A DNA stretch of 64,000 nt from Flaccisagitta enflata (taxonomy: Eukaryota; Chaetognatha; Sagittoidea; Aphragmophora): positions 5,890,001-5,954,000 of the forward strand of contig OZ231128.1 in assembly GCA_965153355.1 (NCBI GenBank). Reading direction: 5' to 3'. Position 1 is the stretch's first letter. Each line of letters opens with the position of its first letter. Shown in pieces: positions 1 through 13,792 of this stretch. Position numbers and translations under genes: made by a program. The notes under the pieces were generated by a model. The model was not told where the DNA came from. It was given only the letters and a program-made list of their open reading frames with translations, and made no database searches.

Positions 1-2100
1 TTTTCATATGCGATCTTTGCCCTTCTGCTTTCTCATACAAAGGATCTCTGACTACCCACAAGAAAAAACACACTATAGTAACATCACTCAAATCCGAAAC
101 GTTTGGCGATCTCTGTAAGCTTGACCTCGATTCCACCCCCTGAAGATATTGTACAGTGTTGCCTCCGAGTGACTTTTTGTATATTGGTTACATGGTTATT
201 GCATTTCATCTTTCCCTATGTGTAAGAAAAGGCAAGAATATTTGCTTCCGGATCTAAGTGCTTGCAAAAACGTGTACCTAACCGTACGTAACCGTCCTAA
301 ATTAATTAGTGGTACAATTTGGTGTGTCAATATGCAAAAGGATCTTTTTATCAATTCCATGTCAGCAGTAAGTCTGGAGACATTAATTCTAAAATATAGA
401 TTTCATTTATCCTCTGTTATTTTTAGTTCGTGTGAAGGTTTTTAAAAATATATATTCTTTTAGCAATTGCACCTAGTTTTGTAGAAAATGACACTTAAGA
501 AATGTGCGAAAAAAAACAACTGAATATTTAGAAATAAACAAACCATTAAAAAGTTACTTATTTCTGTATAGTATATGCTTCCACTCATATGCACACCTAT
601 CCAATTTTAGGTACGACCTAATTTAGTGGTTAATGAATAACAAAAGTTTGGATAAGCAATTTTTATGCAGAAAACCATACTCACTCATTACAAAATTTTA
701 GTATACCTTCTTTTCTATTTCTTCAATCAGGGGTAAAACAAAAGATTTCCACCAATTTTTAGTCGCGGACACGCAACTCTACACCTTGCCGTGTCGGTTG
801 ATTGATCCGTCCGTCTGTCCAAAATGTTTCTGAATTGCGTGCATTTTCTGCATTACTGCTCCTGCCCAACCGTCTGCGACTGGATTGCTGTTTATCCGGC
901 CTTGTATCGGACCCCATTTGTTGTTGTCTTTATGGGCTATCCGCCGATTTTAAAAAGGCCTTTTAAATTGTGCTTTTGTTTATTAATCGCAAAATGAATT
1001 CATTCATTCATTCAAATACAGAATGAAATATTTTTTCCTTGTGATCATCAATTTAGATGCAAAAACAGTTTCACAACAATATACAATTTAGGGGCTAATC
1101 GATGATTTTGAAGAAGCGGAAAAAGAATAAAATTTAGAAAAAAAATCTGATCAAAATACCTTCTTTGTACCCCCTCTGTGATACTTGGAAATGAAATTAA
1201 AATGTAAAAGAAAGTTTTCTTTTGTTTCTCTGCAAAAACAAGAGAATGATAGGCATGCAAATTAATGGCGAGACGGAGGTGGATAGAAAAAAAAAGGATC
1301 AAGCCAGAATTGATTGTATCAATGTATTTTTTCCTCATATTTCAGTTAGGGTACAGAAATATTGTAATTTGATCTTTTGCCCCATTGACTCTGCAGATCA
1401 AAGAAGTGCCAAAGAAGAGGTCTAGTCGAGAGACACGCTGTACTTATGAATGTTCCTTGTTGTAGAATGACTTGAAATTGAATCATTACCATCTACGCTC
1501 GCAAAGGGCCCAGCATTCGTGCTCATGAAATTTTTCCATTTTGCCAATTGTATGTAGTATATCCTTCGTTCGCTTTTTTACGACTGTGTGCCTTATTGTT
1601 TTTCTAATTTCGATATTCAATATTACCTAATCGTATTGAAGCGTATTTACTTTGCCTCTTTCAAACAAGGCCAACACCTACACTACCATGGAAAAAAATT
1701 ATATATATGATATATACAACCGCAAGATGATATAATTTACTGACAGAATATCTATTCAATCACTAAACTGAATGAGTTTGTATGTCAGTTGACTTGTTCT
1801 TTAACTGAACATCCTTATGAAAAGTTTTGAACTTAATTTTCGGAGTCATTTCAAGTTATTGTGTGTGATCTTGTCTTATCATTTATGTGTAAATTTTGTG
1901 TTTTGGAACTGTGTTTATAGTTTGAGATGCCATTTCCAAATGATTGAAGATACACGAACCAGGTTGCACTCATCTTTTAGATTTTTTTATGTAGATTATT
2001 TTGCATTCTTGAAAAATGTATTTAGCTGCTCAGCAATCTGAAATAACAGGTGTTCGAAAAAAAGTGACTCTGTAACGAGAGCAGCTAGGCAGGAGCAGTG
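1..2100. other. AT-rich non-coding stretch
   Basis: No exon or RNA gene recognised. It holds one degraded family A repeat (about 758-906) and otherwise unique-looking AT-rich sequence. It is either an intron of MADD or 5' intergenic sequence. Confidence 0.5.
758..906 (+). repeat. Family A repeat, diverged
   Basis: Head ttttagtcgcggacacgcaa, a short GTCN array (ccgtccgtctgtcc), body with ctgctcctgcccaac, tail tttatccggccttgt. Same plan as the better copies at 19518 and 27724. Confidence 0.7.
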
Positions 2101-2104
2101 AGCT

Positions 2105-2490
2105 CAAAAATCTCAAAAACGCCAAAAAAGTAATAGTCGCATAAGCGTAAGATGGTCAGCGGTACCCGTGCCCTGCTTAAGTAGGTTGTGGTTGAAGTTG
2201 AGGGGGCTTGAATTGAAGCTGGTGGGTTACAAGGCTTGAATTGAAACTGAGGAGGTTTTAAGGCTTGAATCAAAACTGAGGGGGTTTCAAGTTGAGACTA
2301 GTGGGTTTCAAGGCTGAAATTGAAACTGGTGGGTTTCAAGGCTGAAATATAAACTGGTGGGTTTTAAGGCTGGAATTAAAAATGGTGTGTTTCAAGGCTT
2401 GAATTGAAACTGGTTGGTTTCAAGGCTTAAATTGAAACTGGTGGGTTATAAGGCTTGTATTGGATGAAACTGGTGGTTCAAACCTGACAA
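2105..2490 (-). repeat. Family F repeat with about 28-bp tandem units
   Basis: One end, gatggtcagcggtacccgtg, is the reverse complement of the family F end seen at 5600, 14210 and 48480. It is followed by degenerate tandem units with core ggtgggtttcaaggcttgaa. Confidence 0.6.
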
Positions 2491-2600
2491 ACTAAACCTT
2501 GACAGCAATATGAAAAATAAGTAGCTCTATGACAGCACGCAACTTGTAGGTGTTGGCATTGTGTTTTTCTTAAAAAAATTGGCAAAGTTAGTCCGATCTT

Positions 2601-2601
2601 A

Positions 2602-2647
<46 letters not shown>

Positions 2648-2728
2648 ACGCACACGCACACGCACACGCACACGCACACGCACACGCACACTCACTCTCA
2701 CACGCGCACACTCTCTCACACACACAGT
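2601..2728. repeat. (CA)n / (CACACG)n microsatellite
   Basis: Pure CA followed by CACACG hexamers and mixed CT/CA. Confidence 0.95.
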
Positions 2729-2914
2729 GTGACATGGCGTTAACACATTAGGACACTCTTTTCAAATCTTTCATATCTCAGACTAAAATCGACATCAAGG
2801 GCTGAAATTTGGCATGTAACCTGGATTACGTTCAATTCAGTTCAGTCGGTGTTTAGTGTAGATTCGGGTAGATTCGGGAATCGGGGGAGCGTCCTGTGAA
2901 CTGCTAGGTGATCA

Positions 2915-3115
2915 CAGCAAGTGACGCGGGGTCACAATATCGTTGCAGACGGGTGGGAAGGGGCATCCAACCCCCATCCACACCCCAACCAACCTCAAAC
3001 ATTTAAACATACACAAAAAGTATCAAAAACGCTCGTTTTCAACTCGATCACCATGACAGACCGACAAACGGACAGACGGATGGACAAAGCATGTTAAAGA
3101 GTCCGCAACTAAAAA
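2915..3115 (-). repeat. Family A2 hairpin-headed repeat
   Basis: Reverse orientation: tail gtcacaatatcgttgcagac and gggtgggaaggggc, GTCN array on the minus strand (gaccgacaaacggacagacgg), head gagtccgcaactaaaaaa. Related copies at 9557 and 48757. Confidence 0.65.
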
Positions 3116-3192
3116 ATCTGGGCGTTGTGGTAACTTAGGGAAAGATTTGCCATCTTTTAGGTTAATTTGAGGGGATGATAGGTGGAACAATA

Positions 3193-3753
3193 CAGGGTGA
3201 TTGTTTTCAAGTGGGGGAAAGTATTAAGGCATCAAATTTTAATCATGACATTTTAGGATGAACCAAAGTTAGTTTATAGTTGCAAACTACCTAACATTTA
3301 CCAATCAAGAAAGAAAAAATATTTTTGGCAAATTTTGTTGGTATTTTTATCAAAACCAAAATTTCAGGAAAATCAATGTTTTTTATACTTTTGTTCATGT
3401 GAATGAAGCTGAAATTACAAAATTTAAGTGAAAAACTGTTTTGAATAAAAACCAAAGTTAAAATATCCAAATTCGTGATAAGAATAAGCTGATATTCAAC
3501 TTTTTGACCAAAATAAGTTATTTTTGTTCATTATTTAAAAATTCACTATTGTGAAAAAATGATCTGAACTAAATAGATTGAAAATGTTCAACTATGCTGA
3601 ATTGAAGTCAAAACTGGTCAAAAATATTTTTTCTTTCTTGAACATTAAATGTCAAGTAGTTTGCAATTGCAAACTAACTTTGGTTTATCTTGAAATTGCA
3701 TAATAGAAATTTGATGTCTTCATACTTTCCCCCACTTGAAAAAAATCACCCTG
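3193..3753. repeat. MITE-like inverted repeat with TA flanks
   Basis: 561-bp element with long terminal inverted repeats beginning CAGGGTGATT and ending AATCACCCTG, flanked by TA on both sides (3191-3192, 3754-3755). Inner inverted arms extend more than 100 bp (gaaccaaagttagtttatag / ctaactttggttt). TA duplication suggests a Tc1/mariner-type non-autonomous element. Confidence 0.85.
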
Positions 3754-4429
3754 TATCCCTCACTATACACAAACTGATGGAGGAGGGCCTTGTGAGCCCT
3801 CACTGACTAGTTACTACGCGCATCACTCCTAGTTTTCCCTTTAGCAGAACAAACATCGATTCTGAGTCAAACCCAAAACACTAAGGCCAAAACACTAAGG
3901 CCTACCAAAATAGATAAGGGCTAATGATTGTTACCTATGTTACCAAAATTTAACAAATCACCCGAGGGTAACATTGTTATGGAATTTTTTTTTATAGAAA
4001 CATTTTTCGTTTATATTCACCTAATACAAACGGGGTTCTGGATTTCTGGATTGTAACTGGTAAATTGGCCAATTTCGGTGTTGACCACGGAGATGCTTAC
4101 TATCTTTGCTTTATTTTTACTACCCAGTACCCGTCCCCACCTACACGCGACCTTGTTTTTTATCAATGCACGATGGCCTTGGTAAAATACCCATGAAGGG
4201 CTAAAGTTAAGACCTTTAGTCTTTCATGGTTACATCATCAAGCATCGAGGATTAATCGAAAGATATTGCGAATATTGTCATCAACGCAATAATAGATTTT
4301 AAATTCACTCTGTTCAGCTTATTTGGCTGCTCAAAGACGCTTTTTGAGCAGTGTTGTCAATCGTCATCCAAAGGCAGACGGCAGCAGGCAGATGGGACCG
4401 GCCCAGGGGAGATGAAGAAGTGGAAGAAT

Positions 4430-4447
4430 GAAGGAAGAAAGAAAGAG

Positions 4448-4518
<71 letters not shown>

Positions 4519-4527
4519 AAAAAAAAA
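4430..4527. repeat. (GAAA)n microsatellite
   Basis: Near-perfect GAAA tetranucleotide run. Confidence 0.95.
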
Positions 4528-5041
4528 AGTAAAATTGATGAAATCCTCGGCAGCACTTGCGCAAGTGATTTCCTCTTCCAGGTTCTGGTGTAAATAAACC
4601 TCATTTGCATATTGCAGCTTTATCTTTCATTCAAGCCAATAAACGTTCGTTATCTAGAAATGAATGATTCTCAGCGTAAAATATTCTTCATTCCTTTGAT
4701 AACATAAAGTCTTATAGCAACGTAACTAAGCATGTACGAAAGATTCAATTCTAGAATCTTTTTTCTTTCAAAACAAAAGGCAGTTAGGTTTGTTAGAATT
4801 GATACTAACAAAACATTTCTAAATAGGTTTGAAATGGGATGATCGTGCTTAAGCCCCTCAGCTCTTAGCACGATGCCTTGAGCAAGCATGGGCTAGCTAT
4901 CTGATGCTGAAGATGTTACCCCTATTTCATACAGGGGCCTCACCGAGACCTGGCCTCCTCCGCGACGGTCATCGTCTAGCTGCGCAATGTGCAAATGTGA
5001 TAAACAGTTTTACTTGTCTGTAAATCCTCATTCGTTTTCTT

Positions 5042-5082
5042 TTAGGTGCGACAAAGCACCTCTATAACTGGCTGTGTCCTTT
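5042..5082 (+). repeat. Family B repeat, head only
   Basis: Head taggtgcgacaaagcacctc and tataactggctgtgtcc, then cut off by the family F element that follows. Confidence 0.7.
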
Positions 5083-5095
5083 TCCATTTTCCTTT

Positions 5096-5632
5096 TTGGG
5101 CAGCGGCCCCAAAGGGGTCGATGACCTATGCTTTCACACATATGGGGAATTTTCTCCTTCTTCTACATACCCCCCCCTCAAACCCCAGTCTCGAGGCCCA
5201 AATTCCAGTCTCGAGGCCCAAAATCCAGTCTTGAGGCCCAAACCCCAGCCTCAAGGCCCAAATCCTAACCGCAAGGCCAAAATCCTAGCCAAGAGGCCCA
5301 GATCCCAGCCTTGAGGTCCAAATCCTAGCCAAGAGGCCCAGATCACAACCTCGAGGCTGGTTTTAGGCCTTGAGGGTGGGATTTGGGCCTCAAGACTGGG
5401 ATTTGGGCCTCGAGACTGGAATTTGGGCCTCGAGACTGGGATTTGAGGGGGGAGGGACGGAGGAGAAGGAGAAGAAGGAGAAGAAGGAGAAAATTCCCCA
5501 TATGTGTGAAAGCAAAGGTCATCAACCTCTATGGGGCCGCTGCCTTGCAACCTCTTCAATTTTATGCACAACCAACTATGGCAGGGCACAGGTACTGCTG
5601 ACCATCTAACGCCTTGCCACTATTCTTTTTAA
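5096..5632. repeat. Family F element, long imperfect palindrome
   Basis: Arms start gcagcggccccaaaggggtc and end with its reverse complement near 5530-5550. Between them, about 21-bp units (cagtctcgaggcccaaat) run one way to about 5350 and the other way to 5450. The tail carries the shared end ggtactgctgaccatctaac. Confidence 0.8.
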
Positions 5633-5705
5633 TCGCGTGAACGCGACTCTTGAAGCCGCTATGTAGGTTGGTTGGTCAGTCTGTCGGTCACGTCACGTAA
5701 CATTT
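5628..5705 (+). repeat. Family A repeat head
   Basis: Hairpin atcgcgtgaacgcgact then ttggttggtcagtctgtcgg; the body is missing. Confidence 0.6.
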
Positions 5706-5713
5706 TTGAAATA

Positions 5714-6192
5714 CAGTGGAATTCCACTTTAGTGGCACATCTATTTAAGGGATATCCGCATTTAAGAGACAACACTGTCTGGTCTCAAATTTTTTCAGGT
5801 CTTTCCAATGTTAAAAAAACCTTTATTTAAGGAACCTCTATTTAAGGGATATTCGGATTTAAGAGACAAGTTTTTGAAAATATTCCTTATATCAGGGGAA
5901 ATTTTAAGTAAATTTGATGAATTTTAACAAAAAATAATTATGAGATAATTTAAAAAAAAATTATTAGAAAAAATTGAAATATTTCCTGTGCCATGAATAT
6001 CCTGCCATGAACTGAATCAATTGATATTGATCAACATACTTGAAGCAAAGGGATGCAGTTACACAGTGAATTAGGTAATCCTTAGTAACTTAAATAAAAA
6101 TCCTTAATAAAACAAATTCAATTTAAGGGATTATGGATTTAAGAGACAAAAATAGTCAGTCCCTAGAAATCCCTTAAACCGAGGTCCCACTG
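5714..6192. repeat. TA-flanked MITE (mariner-like)
   Basis: 479 bp, termini CAGTGGAATTCC and GAGGTCCCACTG, TA on both sides. Internal repeats of tttaagggatatccg and atttaagagacaa. Confidence 0.8.
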
Positions 6193-7484
6193 TATAGCTT
6201 AAATCTTCATTCTAAAGGTACTTTAGGTTACTTAAGGGTACATGCATTTTCTTGTTTGGGGGTTTTAGAGTGCTTTCATTAATTTGGATGAAATATCTCA
6301 ACCTGTCAAGCCAGAACCACGGGGTTGGGCTCGAATCAAAGATATTTTGAAGTATATTATGAATTCATAAAGTGACTAAGCTCTCAATCTATGTATCATC
6401 AGAAACTAGGCTATCAAAGGCCAAAAACACCATTTTTGCTCTGGAAACCCTTGTGAAAATGCATGAATTTGATACAAATATGATGGAAAACTCAAAAAAA
6501 ATTTCAGAAACTAAATTTTCATGAAAATATCTTCAATTTGATACCATTTCCAGCCATTTTGCACAATTTGATTATAAAAAGCAGTAAAATAGAGTGATGG
6601 TTCTCTGAAGTAAAGAAGTGATTTTTCTCAAAAATTAGGCGTAATTCACTTGTTCCGTGTACTTTATTTTTTCAAAATCAATGTTGTTACTCTAGAATAG
6701 AAAAAAATCGGTTGGAAAGTTCTTCCAGGAACTTTTTTCAGAATTAGATTATCATTTCTAGAAGCTGAAATATGATGTTTTCTTTGGTGGCTTTTGGCGG
6801 GTTATTCCCTGTAGATCCCGGAATTCTTGCTACATTGGCTGCCTACTAAAATCCAAATGAGTCAAGCTACTGAACTCTGCTTGGCGGCATTTTGAAGATT
6901 TTTTCTAATGATTACAAATTTTGATATGTTTTTTTCAGTTGTTTAGTCACAAATTAGCCACATAAGTGAGACAATATTTTTGAGCAAGATGGTAGTAATG
7001 GGAACTTTAAGGTACTTTAGGTATTTAAAGGTACTTAAGGGTACTTAAGGGTACTATAGGGTACTTCAGGGTATTTAAGAGTACTTTAGGTACTTAAGAT
7101 TCTTTAGGGTACTATAGGGTACTATATTCTCACTATAAAAAAAACAAACTCTTACCAAAAACTCATTAAGATGTCCAAAACGTTTTTGAGTTTCATTGAC
7201 TAGATCTGCAATAGGGTGCGGAAGCATATGCTTAATCTAGTAAACTCTACTGACAGGTAATTAAAGGTACGAAAAACTGAGGTTATTTGATTATGCAACT
7301 CTGTTGTTATATAATTTGATAATCATGTTAGTGTGTAATTATGTTATTATGCAATTATGTAATTATATGAATTCTTTTGTTATTATACAGAATTGTATAA
7401 TTACTAAACCTTAATTGCCTTGGTAACCCTTATTACCTTAGTAACCCTAAATTACCACGCGACTAAGGTTTGTTGACCTTGTTC
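6193..7484. other. Non-coding, includes GTACTTAAGG decamer repeats
   Basis: No gene seen. At 7010-7125 a degenerate decamer (ggtacttaag) recurs about ten times; a few copies also lie at 6215-6240. Confidence 0.6.
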
Positions 7485-7488
7485 CTTT

Positions 7489-7626
7489 TTAGGTGCGCCA
7501 ACGCACCTCTTTAATTGGCTTTGTCCCTCGGTCGGTTGGTCGGTCGGGTAACACAAACGTTTGATAATCAACATGGCGCACCTACTTGGCCTATTTGGCC
7601 TACTTTGCCTACTTGGCCTTGTTTTT
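7489..7626 (+). repeat. Family B hairpin-headed repeat
   Basis: Head taggtgcgccaacgcacctc, GTCN array ctcggtcggttggtcggtcg, third arm tggcgcacct, tail cctacttggccttgtt. Confidence 0.85.
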
Positions 7627-7784
7627 TCTTCCTCTTCCAAAATTTTCCGACTCACCATCTGCCCTTCTTTTTATCATAAGATAAAAAAGAATTTGTGACA
7701 ATGGCTTCATTTGAAAGAGTGTCTCTTTTCATTTCTCACAAAAAAGTATCAATAAGTCATTTTTTTCATAAGAAATATCTTACA

Positions 7785-7803
7785 GAGTCTTTCTTTCTTT
7801 CTT

Positions 7804-7870
<67 letters not shown>
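7785..7870. repeat. (TTTC)n then (CT)n microsatellite
   Basis: Pyrimidine run, opposite in strand to the (GA)n run 180 bp downstream. Confidence 0.95.
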
Positions 7871-8044
7871 AGTCCTCCCCCTCCTCTCGAGTCTCGACCA
7901 CACGGCCGCGTTTCCACTGAATTCAAGTCGACGTTGACAAATTTTGTTGTCATGTTCTACCACGAATTGAACGCCTGTAAAACAGCTTCTACTAGGGATG
8001 TGGCAGCAATTGTGACCATAGTAGGGCACTCGCATGGAAACCTG

Positions 8045-9556
<1,512 letters not shown>

Positions 9557-9755
9557 TTTTTAGTTGCGGACACGCAACTCTATTAGAGGCTTTATCCGTC
9601 CGTCGGTCCGTCAGCACGAGTCGAAAAATTGGAAAACGAGCGTTTCAGAGGCTTTTTGGGTATGTGTCTGTGTTGGAAGGGGGGTTGGGTGGGGCGTTGG
9701 GCGTAGATAGGGGTTGACTGCCTCTGCCAACCCGTCCGCAGCGATATTGTTAGTT
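9557..9755 (+). repeat. Family A2 hairpin-headed repeat
   Basis: Head tttagttgcggacacgcaac, GTCN array tccgtccgtcggtccgtc, body with ttgggtatgtgtctgtgttg, tail gccaacccgtccgcagcgat. Confidence 0.7.
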
Positions 9756-9932
9756 CGAGCTTTGAGCGACGTGAGGCAGTGAAAAAATTGCGTAGTGGCT
9801 ATCGGTGAATGGTTGAGGGGCTCATAGTCTCATAATCATAGTTTTTGAGATTTATTTTTAATACATATTAATCTTTTCATTTTGTGACTTCACAACACTT
9901 AAAAGTGACTAAATCATTATCAAACCAGAAGA

Positions 9933-10112
9933 GTGTTCTTTTCGTCTGCTGCAAATCCAACCGAATGTAACTCAATTGTTTGTCATTTTAATCAACGGTA
10001 TTCTCAAAACCGACACATGCAAATTAGATTTCAAAAGCTGCCATCGCTACCCATCTTGCTAGTTCTTATTCTGTGTTCTTTATTGGAATGTATATCAGCA
10101 ATATGTCAACTG
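9933..10112 (+). other. Weak candidate exon
   Basis: Open stretch ending at an excellent donor (ctgtaagttttc with a long T tract after it). The encoded segment is hydrophobic near its end (LPILLVLILCSLLECISA). It would join 11353 in phase, but neither segment resembles the MADD part expected before exon 1, so both could be chance. Confidence 0.15.
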
Positions 10113-10737
10113 TAAGTTTTTCTTTTTTTCTTTTTTTTCTTTTCTTCCGAGGCAATACAATCCCTTCGAGGTGCTCTAGAATCGACACCCAAAAAAAGAC
10201 GCACCCTTGAATAGGTTATTATGGAATGATCAAGTTTTAAAATGCATTCTTTTCACCAGTTTCTACTGGAGGTAGCAATTTTGTTTTGTTTGTCATTTCT
10301 AAACAATAGAATTTAGAGCAATGCAAATTGCGCCATTTTAATGAAAATTTGATGAAGTTTCTAGGCGTCACCAATTTTCCTAGGTTTGCAACATTCTTTT
10401 GAAAGATATGCCCAATGATGCTTGTTGTAAAACATATTAGCAAGGTAGTGCGTTTACAGGCGAGCAGGTAGGTAGGCATGAGGTGAGGTGGGTACTGGGT
10501 AGGTGGACGAGCAATCAGGAATGCAAGCAAGAAGTTAGGTAGACAGGCGAGCAGGTAGTTAAGCATGCATGCTGATAGGCAACCCGGCAGGCGAATTGGC
10601 AGGCAGAAGAATCGGCAGGCAGGCAAGCCAGGTGCTTTGATTTTTGGTCTCTCCGTCATCGACTCGCGGCGCGACACTCAAAACATCACTAATTTATTTC
10701 CACCCTCCATATTCCTCATTTCATATTTCTATTTGCG

Positions 10738-10844
<107 letters not shown>

Positions 10845-10951
10845 ACCTCTGGAAATGATGATCTGAATGGCTTCGGTTTCGCGCCGTAATCATTTTCACT
10901 TGAGTCTTTTTCAAGTGGCTTTTTTGACAGATGGAAAAAATAGAAGTGGTA

Positions 10952-11167
<216 letters not shown>

Positions 11168-11352
11168 AACGATGACGGAAAGACGGACAGATAGAGAACG
11201 GGAATGACGAAACACACAAAACAAGTTTTGTTCTAATTTAGACATTGATAAAAATTCAAGAAATTGCACACCGTGTTTACTTGTGACAAGTGGCACCTAT
11301 TGAAGAATTTTTTGCAGTTTTGTAATATTAACTTATTTTGTTTTCCTCTCAG

Positions 11353-11493
11353 CGATTGTTTTGGTCACTTTGTCAACTTGTGGGCCAAGAAATTGGCTAT
11401 TCCTCTAACATTTCTCCCACCACCGCCTGAAAAGTGTGCCCTTAGATCCGAAGCGAAGCAGCGTTGGCACATGAATCATATATTTCAAGCGAG
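11353..11493 (+). other. Weak candidate exon
   Basis: Bounded by tttcctctcag and gtaatc, open for 46 codons (LWAKKLAIPLTFLPPPPEK and on). Splice sites are good, but the peptide does not match the DENN-proximal MADD sequence I expect here. It may be an alternative exon or a false positive. Confidence 0.2.
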
Positions 11494-11809
11494 GTAATCA
11501 AACGAAAGCCGTCGAAGGTTGATACAGAATTTGCGATGCATTATGTAAATGAGTCTTTTGTCTCATCTCTTTCTTTGTACAGAACCAATCTTACAGGTTA
11601 AAGGCGGATCAAACAAAAGCTTATGTTTATGGGATTCTTTGTCCGTAAAACGACTGAAGATCACAGCAAATAAATCAGACATCTTAAACATCCTTTTGAG
11701 AAACAGTCAATCAGTCAATCGTCCTGGTTTTCCGCGATCGGGAGGTGTAGACAGATGATCTCGTTGTCGCTGGATTTACGGCATTTCGATACACGCTTCA
11801 TTCGAGGTC

Positions 11810-11822
11810 TCTCTTTCTTTTT

Positions 11823-11905
<83 letters not shown>

Positions 11906-12088
11906 CTCTTTCTTTCTTTCTTTCTTTCTTTATTTCTTTCTTTCACTCTTTCTTTCTTTCTTTCTTTCGTTCTTTCTTTCTTTCCTTCTTCCTTTCTTTC
12001 TATCTTTCTTTCGCTGTTTCATTCATTCATAAATCTATTCATTCATTCATTCATTCATTCATTCATTCATTCATTCATTCATTCATTT
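11810..12088. repeat. (TTTC)n followed by (ATTC)n
   Basis: TTTC tetranucleotides to about 12015, then ATTC tetranucleotides to 12088. Confidence 0.95.
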
Positions 12089-12190
12089 TCTTTCTTTCTT
12101 ACTACCGTTTTTAATTCCTTTCATTCAAACTCACTCCACCATTCAAATGTGTAGCACAGATAATGCACAAACGATGATGTATCAAAGAGC

Positions 12191-12392
12191 AAATCATCCA
12201 GTATTCATCCTTTGTTTCAATTTTTCTCCCTAATTTCTCTGTATGCCTCTGCCTCAGTCTGTCTGTTAATCTGTCTGACCGTCTCCCTGCAAATCATCCA
12301 GTATTCATCCTTTGTTTCTATTTTTCTCCCTAATTTCTCTTTATGCCTCTGCCTCAGTCTGTCTGTTATTCTGTCCTGCGGCTCGGGGGTCC
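12191..12392. repeat. 100-bp tandem duplication carrying a splice-acceptor-like end
   Basis: 12191-12290 is repeated from 12291 with few changes. Both copies contain a pyrimidine tract and ctctgcctcag, so the duplication doubled a potential 3' splice site just before the candidate MADD exon. Confidence 0.85.
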
Positions 12393-12427
12393 ACGGGGGG
12401 CGACCATACTACGAGACGACTTCCCAG

Positions 12428-12460
12428 GCGCACGCACAGTGGACGATGGGTCAAACCAAG
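12428..12460 (+). CDS. MADD: MADD candidate exon (33 nt) before exon 1
   Basis: A possible microexon between cttcccag and gtgggc. It reads (G)ARTVDDGSNQ, starts and ends in phase 1, and joins exon 1 as DDGSNQDDESFDSDS. Human MADD has an acidic/Ser stretch at the corresponding place, just after the DENN module. The open frame extends upstream to about 12343, so the exon could be longer, using the ctgcctcag acceptor at 12346-12355 (phase 0). Uncertain because the conservation is compositional only. Confidence 0.45.
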
Positions 12461-12672
12461 GTGGGCGCTCGTCTGATATAATACCGGTGTTGAGCGATTC
12501 AATTTTAACCGACTCCGGACAATGACAGGCCCATGCCGAAGATAGTTCACAACTCACAAGTTGACAATTATTTGTCATTATTTCTATCTTATCACGTAGT
12601 CATGTGTACCGCAATTTGAAACTTGTATAACGACCATTAATTGGCGGACGAAACTATCGACTAAAGGCGTAT

Positions 12673-13490
12673 CCCCATCGACTAAAGGCGTACTGGTAAC
12701 AACGGCAAGGGTGAACTTGCATCTGTAACTGTTGATCAACAGATGAAATTGTTTTTCTCCCCATCGACTAAAGGTGTACTGTTAACAACGGCATGGGTGC
12801 ACTTGCATTTATAACTGTTGATCAACAGATGAAATTGTTTTTCTCCCCATCGACTAAAGGCGTACTGGTAACAACGGCATGGGTGCACTTGCATTTATAA
12901 CTGTTGATCAACAGATGAAATTGTTTTTCTCCCCATCGACTAAAGGCGTACTGGTAACAACGGCATGGGTGCACTTGCATTTATAACTGTTGATCAACAG
13001 ATAAAATTGTTTTTCTCCCCATCGACTAAAGGCGTACTGGTAACAACGGCATGGGTGCACTTGCATTTATAACTGTTGATCAACAGATGAAATTGTTTTT
13101 CTCCCCATCGACTAAAGGCGTACTGGTAACAACGGCACGGGTGCACTGGCATTTATAACTGTTGATCAACAGATGAAATTGTTTTTCTCCCCATCGACTA
13201 AAGGCGTACTGGTAACAACGGCATGGGTGCACTGGCATTTATAACTGTTGATCAACAGATGAAATTGTTTTTCTCCCCATCGACTAAAGGCGTACTGGTA
13301 ACAACGGCACGGGTGCACTGGCATTTATAACTGTTGATCAACAGATGAAATTGTTTTTCTCCCCATCGACTAAAGGCGTACTAGTAACAACGGCATGGGT
13401 GCACTTGCATTTATAACTGTTGATCAACAGATGAAATTGTTTTTCTCCCCATCGACTAAAGGCGTACTGGTAACAACGGCATGGGTGCAG
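12673..13490. repeat. 86-bp minisatellite, 9.5 units, ends at MADD exon 1
   Basis: Units start at 12673, 12759, 12845, 12931, 13017, 13103, 13189, 13275, 13361 and 13447, each with ccccatcgactaaaggcgta and the perfect palindrome CTGTTGATCAACAG. The last unit stops after 44 bp at gggtgcag, which is the acceptor of exon 1. Confidence 0.95.
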
Positions 13491-13571
13491 ACGACGAAAG
13501 TTTCGATTCGGATTCAAGCTATGGAACGTCTCCTACCTCATCACAGCAAAGTAGTCCTAGTAGAGAGAAAG
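13491..13571 (+). CDS. MADD: MADD exon 1 of this window: acidic/Ser linker
   Basis: Phase 1-1 exon of 81 nt: DDESFDSDSSYGTSP then a Ser/Gln-rich stretch ending SREK. It corresponds to the Asp/Ser/Tyr-rich segment that follows the DENN module in vertebrate MADD. The acceptor gggtgcag is formed at the last, truncated unit of an 86-bp minisatellite; the donor is gtacct. Symmetric phase makes it skippable without a frameshift. Confidence 0.8.
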
Positions 13572-13792
13572 GTACCTGTGACAATGTGACAGTGTTAACA
13601 ACTGTACAGATCAGAGCATAATTAAACGAGAGGCCCACATTAAAACCATAGCATCCCCCTAGAGCCTAGTGTATTGTAGCTACTAGTATGATTGAGGTAT
13701 TATTTGATAGCTTAAGAGAACACAAATGGCGCCATCAGAGGTTTTTTTGAGTTATGTGCCCTGACTAAAATTACATTCTTTCAATAGTTGAC

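Noticed and set aside
2085-2273. Pro/Ser/Thr-rich minus-strand frame
   Set aside because: It lies within the tandem units of a family F repeat.
11566-11600. 14-nt microexon at 11586 (gtacag / gttaaa) linking the 11353 candidate to 12428
   Set aside because: Phases would fit, but a 14-nt exon without conservation cannot be told from chance.
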